Assembly: GCA_964562405.1 (NCBI GenBank)
Contig: CAZLTC010000003.1
Span: 1-64,000, forward strand
Length of the DNA stretch: 64,000 nucleotides
From: WJLY01 sp964562405
Lineage (GTDB): Bacteria; Joyebacterota; Joyebacteria; Joyebacterales; Joyebacteraceae
Direction of reading: 5' to 3'
The notes beneath the pieces are model-generated. The model was not told the origin of the DNA. It worked only from the letters and a program-made list of their open reading frames with translations, and did not search any database. Below are positions 50,397-58,826 of the stretch, one piece after another. A program made the translations under genes and the position numbers. Positions within the stretch are counted from its first letter, which is position 1; every line of letters starts with the position of its first letter.

Positions 50397-52800
50397 TTAT
50401 ACGTCCAGGTTGCGCACGTGCTTGGCGTGCGTCTCGATGAACTTCCGGCGCGGCTCTACCGCGTCGCCCATCAGGATGCTGAACGTGTGGTCCGCTTCGG
50501 CCGCGCTCTCGATCGATACCTGCAGCATGACGCGACGCTCCGGGTCCATCGTGGTCGCCCAGAGCTGCTCGGGATTCATCTCACCAAGTCCCTTGAAGCG
50601 CTGGAGGTCCGCGCCGTCACGTCCGACGCGCTTCAGTGTCTTCTCGAGCTCCTTCTCATCGTAGCAATAGTACTCTTCCTTCCCCTTCTTCACGCGATAG
50701 AGAGGGGGCTGAGCGATGTAGAGGTGCCCGCTCTCGATAAGCTCGACCATGAACCTGTAGAAGAACGTCAGCAGCAGCGTGCGGATGTGGGCGCCATCGA
50801 CGTCGGCGTCGGTCATGATGATGGTCTTGCCGTACCGGAGTTTCGTGATGTCGAAGCCCTCGTCGTCACCGTCTCCGGTTTCGCTCACGCCGGTTCCGAG
50901 AGCCGTGATGATCGTCCCTATCTCGATGTTGTGAAAGACCTTGTCGAGGCGCGCCTTGAAGACGTTCAGGACCTTGCCTCGGAGCGGGAGTATCGCCTGG
51001 AAGCGGCGGTCTCTTCCCGACTTCGCGGAGCCACCGGCCGAATCGCCCTCGACCAGGAATATCTCGCAGTGCTCCGGGTCGGTGATGGAACAATCGGCGA
51101 GCTTCCCGGGTAGCGACCCGCTCTCGAGCACCGACTTTCTTCGCGTGAGGTCGCGGGCCTTCCTCGCGGCCGCCCGGGCCTGGGACGACGAGACGGCCTT
51201 CGATACGATCTTCCTCGCGACCGACGGCGTCTCCTCGAAGAACTCCTGCAGCCCCTCCCCCACGATGGATGCCACAACGCCCTTGACGTCGTTGTTGCCG
51301 AGCTTGGTCTTGGTCTGCCCCTCGAACTGGGGCTCCTTGACCTTGACGCTGACGACGGCCGCGAGGCCCTCGAGGCAATCGTCGCCCGACACGTTCTCGT
51401 TGCCCTTCCCGAGGAGGTTGTTCTTCTCGCCGTACGTGTTGATCGTGCGGGTGAGCGCCTGCTTGAAACCCGTGAGGTGCGTGCCGCCCTCGACCGTGTT
51501 GATGTTGTTGGCGTACGAGTAGATGCTGGCGCGGTATGTGTCGTTGTACTGGAGCGCGATCTCGACCACCGTGTCGTCTCTCGTCTTCTCGAAGTGCACG
51601 ATCTTCGTGTGCAGCACGTTCGTGTTTTCGTTCACGAACTTCACGAACTCGCGCAGACCGCCCTTGTAGCGGTGCTCGACCTTCTCGCCGCTCCGCTCGT
51701 CCTCTACGGTGATCGTGAGGCCGGCGTTCAGGAAGGCAAGCTCCCTGCAGCGCGACGCGACCGTCTCGAAATCGAATTCGGTCTCTTCGAAGACCTCGCT
51801 GTCCGGGAAGAACGTCGTCTTGTTGCCGCTCTTCTTGCGCTTGCCGATCGGCTTGACCTTTTCCTCCGGCACGCCGCGCACGTAGTTCTGAGCGTACACG
51901 ATCCCCTCGCGGGCGACCTCGACCCGGCACCACTCCGAAAGAGCGTTCACGACGGAGACGCCGACGCCGTGCAGACCGCCCGAGACCTTGTACGAGTGCT
52001 TGTCGAACTTGCCACCGGCGTGGAGGACCGTCATCACCACTTCGAGCGCCGACTTCTTCTGTGTCGGGTGCCTGTCGACGGGGATGCCGCGCCCGTTGTC
52101 CTCGACCGAGACGCTTCCGTCCTTGTGGATGACAACACCGATCTTGTCGCAGTAGCCGGCCATCGCCTCATCCACAGAGTTGTCAACCACCTCGTAGATG
52201 AGATGATGGAGACCGCGCCGTCCGGTGTCGCCGATGTACATCGCCGGGCGCTTGCGAACGGCCTCGAGGCCCTTGAGGACCTGGATGTGCTTCGCGTCGT
52301 ACGACGCATCGTCCACATGCGTCGCCGACTGCTCGATGGGAAACTCCTCGGTGACGACCTTCTCGATGTCGACCGGGACCGCGGCGGCCTCGATGGGCTC
52401 CTTCGAGCCCGACTCGGGCGCGGCCGAGGACTTCACGCCGGTCGGCTTCTTCTTCGCGCCCGCGGCCTTCTTGCTCGGCGCCGGCTTCTTCTTGCCGTCC
52501 ACCTTCTTCTTCGAAGCGCTCGCCTTCTTCGCCGGTGCCGGCTTCTTCTTGCCGTCCNNNNNNNNNNNNNNNNNNNNNNNNNNNNNNNNNNNNNNNNNNN
52601 NNNNNNNNNNNNNNNNNNNNNNNNNNNNNNNNNNNNNNNNNNNNNNNNNNNNNNNNNGCCGGCTTCTTCTTGCCGTCCACCTTCTTCTTCGAAGCGCCCG
52701 ACCTCGAGCCGCCCGAAGCCTTGCCCGATGCGGGAGGCTTCTTCGCAGCGCGGCTCTTGGCGTCGGACTTCTTCGACTTGTCAGCTTTGCCCTTGGCCAT
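50397..52800 (-). CDS. gyrB: DNA gyrase subunit B with Lys-rich N-terminal extension (interrupted by assembly gap)
   Basis: The GyrB core starts near YDAKHIQVLKGLEAVRKRP (about 52300) and has the GHKL ATPase (DNGRGIPVDRHPTQKKSALEV region, GGLHGVGVSVVNALSEW), the TOPRIM EGDSAGGSAKSGRDR and DADVDGAHIRTLLLTFFYR, and the EMNPEQLWATTMDPE end. Upstream, instead of the usual few residues, lies a Lys/Ala/Pro-rich extension of about 165 residues built of 19-residue units (DGKKKPAPAKKASASKKKV). A 100-N gap (52558-52657) falls in this repeat, so the exact length and frame across it are unknown. ATG 52800 (MAKGKADKSKKSD) is the proposed start; it overlaps the DUF721 gene by 20 bases. A shorter product from inside the extension is possible. 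Confidence 0.88.
52501..52720 (-). repeat. 57-bp repeats in gyrB extension flanking the gap
   Basis: SKKKVDGKKKPAPAKKASA-type units (19 residues, 57 bp) occur on both sides of the N run with near-identical DNA. The assembler probably broke on this repeat; true copy number is unknown. Confidence 0.7.
52558..52657. other. Assembly gap of 100 N
   Basis: Exactly 100 unknown bases, a placeholder length. It splits the gyrB N-terminal repeat region. Confidence 0.98.
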
Positions 52801-53140
52801 TGCTCTTGTCTTTTCCGCTGTCTGTGCCGGAGGCGCCATGCGTGACTGCTCCTCCAAGTACGAAGTGTACGTTGTCTATTACTCCGTCACCCGCTCGCTT
52901 GCTGATCTCCCGCAGGATCCTCCGCTTCATGAGGCTGAGCTCCTGAGCCCAAACGGAGCTGTCGACCTCAACGAAGAGTCTCCCGCGGTCCACACGTATC
53001 GCGCGTGAGTGACGCGCGACCTTCTCACCCACCACGTCCGCCCAGTCCACGACCGCGCGCTGCTCGCTGAGCTTCTTCGCGAGGCCCAGATTGGCGATGA
53101 CCTCTTCGAGCACCTTCCCTATCGGTTCGGCCCAGCTCAC
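52781..53140 (-). CDS. DUF721 protein (DciA-like)
   Basis: 119 residues, between recF and gyrB, the classic place for a DUF721 gene. Core: VVDWADVVGEKVARHSRAI and GRLFVEVDSSVWAQELSLMKRRIL, the family motif (KH-like fold). The related DciA is a DnaB helicase loader/operator in bacteria lacking DnaC; this one is probably of that group, though direct evidence is only context and family. The C-terminus is polar and Gly/Ser/Lys-rich. It overlaps recF by four bases and gyrB by 20. Confidence 0.82.
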   Translation of the reverse strand: MSWAEPIGKVLEEVIANLGLAKKLSEQRAVVDWADVVGEKVARHSRAIRVDRGRLFVEVDSSVWAQELSLMKRRILREISKRAGDGVIDNVHFVLGGAVTHGASGTDSGKDKSNGQGQS

Positions 53141-54246
53141 CGTCGCGCGACCTCCCCGGCGTCCACGAAGAAGACGGCCGAACCTTCGCTGGGTACGATG
53201 TCAGCGTGAGCGCGCACGGTCGACGTCACGAAGGCCTGACCGTGTTCTCCGATGTGCGACACGAGAGCCGCTCCCCTGCGCTCGTCCAGTTCCGACAGAA
53301 CGTCGTCGAGCAGAACAACGCACCCGCGTCCGTCGCTGTCGAGCATCTCCGCCTCGCCCAACTTGAGCGCTATGGCCGCCGTCCTGTGCTGCCCCTGGGA
53401 ACCGAACGAACGCAGGGCTCGTCGCCCCAGCCTCACGTCGATGTCGTCCCGGTGCGGCCCCGCGAGCGTGAACCCTCTCCGACGCTCGTCCTCCCCCAAC
53501 TCATCGAGCGTCTCCGCGAACCGCTCGTGTATCTCGCCTTCCTCGACCGCGCCCCCGAGAGTCACTGAGCTTCTGTATCCGATCGAGAGGGAGTCGTCTC
53601 CGGACACCGCCTCGTGGAACCTGGATACCGACTCCGCGAGTCTGGGCACGAGCGCGACCCTCGCAGCGATGACCTTGCTTCCGTAGTCGACGACCTTGCT
53701 CGTCCAGGTCTCGACCACACGGTCGGACTCGTCATCGGGAGTCCACGCCGCCAGAGCCTCGTTCCTCTGGCGCAGCGCCCGCCTGTAGTTGCTCAGCGCC
53801 GTGAGATAAGGGGCGTCGGTCTGACAGAGCGTCATGTCCAGGAGCTTCCTGCGCGCGTCCGGTCCGCCCTTGGTGATCCACGTATCCTCTGGGCTGAACC
53901 ACGCGACACGCAGGTGGCCGACCAGGTCGGCGAGTCTCGCGACCGAAGCGCCGTCGACCGTCACCTCCTTGCCGCCGCCCCTGGTGAAGCGCAGGACGAC
54001 GGTCTCGCGACCCTCGTCGCTCTCCACGACTCCACCAACCCCGAACCCCTCCTCACCCCAACGAACGACCTCCGAATCACTCGAGCTGCGCAGAGATCGC
54101 GCCACCGCCAGGTACGACGCGGCTTCGAGAACACTCGTCTTCCCGGAGCCGTTCGGACCGTGAAGAAAGTTGATCCCGCGCTCGAAGTCGATCTCAAGAC
54201 TCTGGTAGTTCCTGAAGTTCGTGAGCCGGAGTGTTCTCAGCCACAC
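53137..54246 (-). CDS. recF: DNA replication and repair protein RecF
   Basis: 369 residues, SMC-like ATPase that loads RecA at gapped DNA. N-terminal LTNFRNYQSLEIDFERGIN, Walker A GPNGSGKTSVLEA, RecF segment WFSPEDTWITKGGPDARRKLLD, the signature QGQHRTAAIALKLGEAEML and Walker B GCVVLLDDVLSELDERR are all present. It lies 94 bases downstream of dnaN. Confidence 0.95.
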   Translation of the reverse strand: MWLRTLRLTNFRNYQSLEIDFERGINFLHGPNGSGKTSVLEAASYLAVARSLRSSSDSEVVRWGEEGFGVGGVVESDEGRETVVLRFTRGGGKEVTVDGASVARLADLVGHLRVAWFSPEDTWITKGGPDARRKLLDMTLCQTDAPYLTALSNYRRALRQRNEALAAWTPDDESDRVVETWTSKVVDYGSKVIAARVALVPRLAESVSRFHEAVSGDDSLSIGYRSSVTLGGAVEEGEIHERFAETLDELGEDERRRGFTLAGPHRDDIDVRLGRRALRSFGSQGQHRTAAIALKLGEAEMLDSDGRGCVVLLDDVLSELDERRGAALVSHIGEHGQAFVTSTVRAHADIVPSEGSAVFFVDAGEVARR

Positions 54247-54340
54247 CGCGTTCTCCCCTGCCTGTCTCCCCCGCTCCCGGCCCCGCCACCTCCGCGGCGG
54301 TCGCCCGGTCCGACGCAGGACGCGACGCCGACGTCCACGG

Positions 54341-55462
54341 TCAGGCGCTCAATCGAAGCGGCATGAGGAGACACATGTACTGCTCGTCCTCGGCCTCGTC
54401 CGCCGCCTTCACTATGGCGGCCCCAACGGGCGAGCCCAGGAGGAAGAGAACGTCGTCTCCGTCGATGTGCTTGAGAACCTCGAGGAGGTAGTTGGCGTTG
54501 TAGCCGACCTCGAGTTTGTCCGATGTGAACTTGCCCGGGATCTCCTCCTTCGCCTCGCCGACGTCCGGTGTAGAGACCGCGAGCTGTATCTTGCTCTTCG
54601 TCAGCGAGAGACGGACCTGGTGCGTCATGACATCCGACAACACGGCGACGCGGCGCACCGCTGCCGCCAGAAGCGCCCTGCCGGACACCAGCTCCTTGTC
54701 GTTGTCGGACGGTATGACCTGCTTGTAGTTCGGAAACGGCCCCTCGAGCAACCGCGAGTTGATGACCGTCGTGCCGATGAAGAACGCAACGTGGTTCTCC
54801 TTGACGGAGACCTTCACGCTCTCCTCGCCCTCCGAGCCTATGATGCGGACGACGTGAGAGAGAGCCTTCGGCGGAACGATCATCGACTTGCCGGCCAGCG
54901 GCTTGAAGCTCCCCTTCACCCGGAACGTCGCCAGTCTGTGGCCATCGGTCGCCGTCATCCCCATGCCGTCAGCGGAGAACTCCCAGTACGCGCCGTTCAA
55001 CGAAGGCCGCGTCTCGTCCTTCGACGTGCAGAAGCTAACCTTCTCAACCATGCGCGCGAGCATCTCCGCATCGACGGAGAACGCGCTCGCCGCATCGCTC
55101 TTGGGCAGCGTCGGGAACTCCTCGGTTGGAATGCCCACGATCTTGAACTTGCTCTTGCCCGACGTGATAAGGATCTCCTCCCCTTCCGCGGAGATCCCGA
55201 CCTCGTCCGTCCCCAACTCCCTCACGATCTCGGCGAAGCGCTTCGCCGGCAGAGTGACGCTTCCACCGGCGTCCACCTGGGCGCCGGCGCCCGTCGTCAC
55301 CGTCATGTCGAGGTCGGTCGCCGTCAGCGATATCGACTTCGACTTCTCGTCAGCCTCCAGCAGGAAGTTGGCGAGAACGGGCAGCGTGGTCTTCGGAGAC
55401 ACGACAGCCAGCACCCTCTGGATGGCCTTCTCCAGATCCTGTCGTCCGATCGAGAACTTCAT
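54341..55462 (-). CDS. dnaN: DNA polymerase III sliding clamp, beta subunit
   Basis: 373 residues, three repeated clamp domains. N-terminal MKFSIGRQDLEKAIQRVLAV, LPAKRFAEIVRELGTDEV, and GMTATDGHRLATFRV of the second domain are typical; the C-terminal peptide ends in LLMPLRLSA, close to the usual MPMR(L/I) end. GGGAGG before ATG 55462 fixes the start. It has its own promoter at 55546-55574 in the dnaA-dnaN interval. Confidence 0.96.
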   Translation of the reverse strand: MKFSIGRQDLEKAIQRVLAVVSPKTTLPVLANFLLEADEKSKSISLTATDLDMTVTTGAGAQVDAGGSVTLPAKRFAEIVRELGTDEVGISAEGEEILITSGKSKFKIVGIPTEEFPTLPKSDAASAFSVDAEMLARMVEKVSFCTSKDETRPSLNGAYWEFSADGMGMTATDGHRLATFRVKGSFKPLAGKSMIVPPKALSHVVRIIGSEGEESVKVSVKENHVAFFIGTTVINSRLLEGPFPNYKQVIPSDNDKELVSGRALLAAAVRRVAVLSDVMTHQVRLSLTKSKIQLAVSTPDVGEAKEEIPGKFTSDKLEVGYNANYLLEVLKHIDGDDVLFLLGSPVGAAIVKAADEAEDEQYMCLLMPLRLSA

Positions 55463-56115
55463 GAGAGAACCTCCCGGGAGAATGTCACGACACGCTCCGC
55501 CGAGACACACGAAGCCGGATGCAAGGCGCGCCGCCTTAGGCGCTCATTATATGAGGGGGCCTTTCCGCCTGCAAGGCAAATGGCTTCGTACATCGACGCG
55601 CGGTGAGTGCGCTCGTCGCGTGTCGATGCTTCGCTTCTTAAGCTGTTTCTTCTACACATATATAAGATCAGTAGTAGTAGTAGAGGCTGTTGGTATGTTG
55701 ACATCGTGGAGACCCCAACTGCAACTCGGCGCCGCGCGGGCGGTTGCCGTCCCCGGCGACTCGATGACCCTGTGGAGAGTCGGCTGGATGATGCCTGGAG
55801 TATCAAGAACTCGCCCACCTGCTCTGAGGGGATGCCCTCACCGGTCCACAGCTGTCCAGAGCTTCTCTACATGGTGTTCACAGCGGGCTGTGGATTACGC
55901 GGCCGCGGCCCGTCGGTCGCTGACTAAGGACAAGAGGCCGCGCCGTCCGCGGGGAGCGCCTGCGGCTGGAACCGGTCTTCGCCGCGCGGCCGACCGTGCG
56001 CGCAGGCGTACGGACTTCCGGCCTGACGAAGTCAGCCGCTGTCGAGGTGACCTCTCAGGCCCGCACATATACACGGCCTTATATATATGAGAGAACTGCA
56101 GGGGTTCCGGTGGGG
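55463..56115. other. oriC: dnaA-dnaN intergenic region, candidate origin (oriC part 1)
   Basis: 653 bases without a gene. It contains the dnaN promoter (55546-55574), an AT-rich stretch ACACATATATAAGAT (55654-55668) immediately followed by four TAG triplets (55672-55683), the layout of a DnaA-trio unwinding element. A cluster of DnaA-box-like sites follows: TGTGGAGAG (55771), CGGTCCACA (55842), GTGTTCACA (55874, 7 of 9) and TGTGGATTA (55889, 8 of 9). A second AT-rich run TTATATATATGA is at 56079-56090. The order AT-rich, trio, boxes matches the known basal unwinding system, but the box nearest the trio is weak. Confidence 0.6.
55546..55574 (-). promoter_or_regulatory. Sigma70-type promoter for dnaN
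   Basis: On the minus strand TTGCAG (55574-55569), a 17-base spacer, then a perfect TATAAT (55551-55546). About 85 bases upstream of the dnaN ATG. Confidence 0.75.
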
Positions 56116-57465
56116 TCATGCGCGGAGCACGCGCCTCAGGCTCTCGAGGTCGCGCTGCACCTGTCCTCCAGCCTCCGCCTCACCCGTGATCTTCCTGTGT
56201 GCGTGAAGTACTGTGGTGTGGTCGCGGCCGCCGAAGTGCTCGCCGATCTGGGCAAGCGACAGATGAGTGAGCTCGCGTGCCAGGTACATGGCGACCTGGC
56301 GAGCGTGTGCGATCTGGCTCGCGCGCCCGCGGGCCTTCATGCGCTCGACAGGCACGCCGTAGGTCTCTGCGACCGCCTGCTGGATGCGCGCCACGGAAAC
56401 CGGGCCGCGCGGCTTGCCCAGGAACTCCGAGAGGACCTCCCGGGCGAGGTCGACCGTGATCTCGCTACCGGTGAGGCTTGAGAAGGCAAGGAGCCGGACG
56501 AGCGACCCCTCCAGCTCGCGGATATTTGACGTTACGCTATTAGCAACTAAATGAATAACGTCGTTGGGAATCGAAATCCCGTCCAGCTCCGCCTTCTCGT
56601 GGAGGATGGCTATTCTGGTCTCGAGGTCCGGCGGCTGTATGTCGGTCACGAGACCTGATTCGAAGCGAGAGACCAGCCGTTCCTCGAGCGTGGATATCTG
56701 CTTGGGCGGCCGGTCGCTCGTCAGCACGATCTGCTTGTGAGCCAGGTAGAGCGCGTTGAAGGTGTGGAAGAACTCCTCCTGCGTGCTCTCCTTGCCCGCA
56801 AGGAACTGAACGTCGTCGATGAGGAGGATGTCCTTGCTGCGGTACTTGTCCCTGAACTCAAGCGTCGTGCCGCGCTGTATCGACGTGATCAGCTCGTTCA
56901 TGAAGGTCTCTGATGAGACGTAGTAGACAGAGAGACCCGGGCGGTGCTCCCTCACGTAGTTGCCTATGGCCTGCATCAAGTGGGTCTTGCCGAGCCCCAC
57001 TCCGCCATGAATAAAGTACGGATTATATGTTTCGGCAGGGGCCTCCGCCACAGCCATAGACGCAGCCTGTGCAAAGCGGTTACTTGCGCCGACGATGAAC
57101 GTCGAAAAGGTATACCGCGGGTTGAGTTGGCACTCATCGGCCGCTGCTATGGTCAGTGGCGGGGGCTCCACCCGCCGGGTCGAAACAGGTTCGTACTGAT
57201 CGGGACGCCTGTGAGCCACCTGGAAGTCGGGCGAAAGCTCCTCGCCCGCGTGGTCCCTGATGGCCCTCCTTATGAGCCCCGTATAGTGTTCGTCCAGCCA
57301 GTCCGCAAAGAACCTGTTCGGAACCTCGATCTTGAGGGAGTCGTCAGTTACCTCGACGCCCCGTGTCGGCTCGAACCAGGTGCGGAAGCTCTGGCTCTCG
57401 GTCTCTTCGCGAATAGTCTCAAGGCATCGGACCCACAGGTCCGCAGCGGTCAGCACCGTTCGCAT
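56116..57465 (-). CDS. dnaA: Chromosomal replication initiator DnaA
   Basis: 449 residues. Domain I (LWVRCLETIREETESQSFRTWF), a short linker, AAA+ domain III starting YTFSTFIVGASNRFAQAAS with Walker A GGVGLGKTHLMQA and Walker B LLIDDVQFLAGKE, and DNA-binding domain IV ending in HFGGRDHTTVLHAHRKI. ATG 57465 is given; GTG 57474 in frame is also possible and neither has a strong ribosome site. Two short stretches (about 56523-56575 and 57005-57035) use AT-rich codons unlike the rest. DnaA boxes lie on both sides, allowing autoregulation. Confidence 0.96.
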   Translation of the reverse strand: MRTVLTAADLWVRCLETIREETESQSFRTWFEPTRGVEVTDDSLKIEVPNRFFADWLDEHYTGLIRRAIRDHAGEELSPDFQVAHRRPDQYEPVSTRRVEPPPLTIAAADECQLNPRYTFSTFIVGASNRFAQAASMAVAEAPAETYNPYFIHGGVGLGKTHLMQAIGNYVREHRPGLSVYYVSSETFMNELITSIQRGTTLEFRDKYRSKDILLIDDVQFLAGKESTQEEFFHTFNALYLAHKQIVLTSDRPPKQISTLEERLVSRFESGLVTDIQPPDLETRIAILHEKAELDGISIPNDVIHLVANSVTSNIRELEGSLVRLLAFSSLTGSEITVDLAREVLSEFLGKPRGPVSVARIQQAVAETYGVPVERMKARGRASQIAHARQVAMYLARELTHLSLAQIGEHFGGRDHTTVLHAHRKITGEAEAGGQVQRDLESLRRVLRA

Positions 57466-57962
57466 GATGTCCACTCTATGTTAACAAGTTATCCACCGGC
57501 TGAGTATTTCGGCCCTAGAAGAAGCTTCTGGCCGCATTTGCTCCGTAGTGCGAGAAATGTCGAGGCTCCGACTGTCTACACTCGCACTCCACAATGTGGA
57601 CAACCCGCTAACTTGTTCTGCTGAAGTGATTTAGGGCCCGGCGTGTCCGGGTGTTCCGTTTCAGCGACGAAGGACAATCCTGTGAGGTCGCGCTAAGTGT
57701 CGCTGACGGAACCTGGTCGTCCGCCGACAGGGCCAGCTTATCAACAGCCCCTGTGACGGCGGCGAATAGTAACACGGGCCCCAAAGCGGTGCAAGCACTT
57801 TCTTGCATGCGCGGAGACTTTTTTCGTGTGAAGGATCGGGGCGGAGGGGGGCGGGCAGGGTTCGGTGTCGGGGAGAATCGGCTTGACACTCCCGGGAGCG
57901 GCCGATAGACTATGTGGTTTGAATCAGGAATCGTCCCATAGAACCGCAGACCAGAGGCCTAC
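57466..57962. other. oriC: dnaA-rpmH intergenic region, DnaA-box cluster (oriC part 2)
   Basis: About 500 bases without a gene between divergent dnaA and rpmH. Near-consensus DnaA boxes: TTATCCACC (57489-57497), TGTGGACAA (57595-57603) and TTATCAACA (57738-57746), each 8 of 9. The middle one is part of an inverted pair TCCACAATGTGGA. The rpmH promoter is at 57883-57911. The clusters on both sides of dnaA suggest a bipartite origin. Confidence 0.6.
57883..57911 (+). promoter_or_regulatory. Sigma70-type promoter for rpmH operon
   Basis: Perfect TTGACA (57883-57888), a 17-base spacer, then TAGACT (57906-57911), about 52 bases before the rpmH ATG. Confidence 0.75.
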
Positions 57963-58100
57963 ATGAAGCGCACATATCAGCCGAAGAAGCGCAGGGGAAA
58001 GAGGAAGCACGGGTTCCTCAGCCGCAGCTCGACTCCGGGCGGCAGGAAGGTGCTTGCGCGTCGTCGTGCAAAGGGCAGGAAGCGGCTCACAACACGATAG
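57963..58100 (+). CDS. rpmH: 50S ribosomal protein L34
   Basis: 45 residues, standard length. Starts MKRTYQPKKRRGKRKHGF and ends RRRAKGRKRLTTR, the L34 pattern with the conserved HGF and RRAKGRKRL segments. Stop TAG at 58098-58100. First gene of the rightward operon next to the origin, 8 bases before rnpA. Confidence 0.97.
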   Translation: MKRTYQPKKRRGKRKHGFLSRSSTPGGRKVLARRRAKGRKRLTTR

Positions 58101-58108
58101 GTGTTTCC

Positions 58109-58459
58109 TTGTCCAGTCAGAGGCTCGGGCGGGACCGCATCATCAGAGACGGGGATCTCCTTCGGGACGTCCTGCGCACCGGAAAGGCGGTCCGGACCGA
58201 GTACTTCACCTTGCGGTATCGGGCAGGAGTGGGTCCCCCGGGAGTGGGTTTCCTGGCGGGGAGGAAGGTCGGCAACGCCGTTAGCAGGAACCGGGCCCGG
58301 AGGTTGATCCGTGAGGCGTTCCGCACGGTCGGACTCGACCTTCAGGGCATAGCAGCGCTCGTCTTCATAGCGACCGACCGGACCGCTGGAGCGAGATACG
58401 AGGACGTCAAGGCGTCCGTGACCGCTGCGCTTCGGCGCGCCACCGACCAGACGGGCTGA
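58109..58459 (+). CDS. rnpA: Ribonuclease P protein component
   Basis: 116 residues. Protein partner of RNase P RNA in tRNA 5' processing. RNR motif VGNAVSRNRARRLIREAFR, with TGKAVRTEYFTLRYR and a C-terminal RYEDVKASVTAALRRA. The start is TTG 58109, eight bases after the rpmH stop; no better start exists, since conserved sequence begins at SSQRLGRDRIIR. Confidence 0.93.
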   Translation: MSSQRLGRDRIIRDGDLLRDVLRTGKAVRTEYFTLRYRAGVGPPGVGFLAGRKVGNAVSRNRARRLIREAFRTVGLDLQGIAALVFIATDRTAGARYEDVKASVTAALRRATDQTG

Positions 58460-58507
58460 CGCGGAAAGAGCGCCGCACTTGGTGCGGCTAGAAGACAGCT
58501 GGTTGCA

Positions 58508-58759
58508 ATGACATCACGCGAGGAGTCCTCGAGGAAACCCCTGGCGCTGACCGGCGCACTGGTGTTCATCGTGCGCGTCTACCAGCGCCTCGTGTCTCCC
58601 CTCTTTCCGGCCACCTGCAGATTCACTCCATCCTGTTCCGAGTATGCCGCACAAGCACTTCTCAGGCACGGGCTCGTGCACGGGGCGTGGTACGCCGCCG
58701 GCAGGATCCTGCGCTGCCATCCGTGGGCCGAGGGCGGGGAAGACCCCGTGCCTCATTGA
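58508..58759 (+). CDS. yidD: Membrane protein insertion efficiency factor YidD
   Basis: 83 residues. YQRLVSPLFPATCRFTPSCS, then EYAAQALLRHGLVHG and RILRCHPWAEGGEDPVP, the complete YidD signature with its three Cys. Small basic protein at the inner membrane that helps YidC-dependent insertion. Between rnpA and yidC, the usual order. Confidence 0.95.
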   Translation: MTSREESSRKPLALTGALVFIVRVYQRLVSPLFPATCRFTPSCSEYAAQALLRHGLVHGAWYAAGRILRCHPWAEGGEDPVPH

Positions 58760-58826
58760 GAATGTCCGCGACATCACGTTGCGCGGCGGATGACGCCGCG
58801 CGGCCGTGTGTCCGGCGGAGGTACGA

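Noticed and set aside
52183..52857. Frameshift in gyrB between the two sides of the N run
   Set aside because: The 100-N gap is an arbitrary length, so the apparent frame change means nothing.
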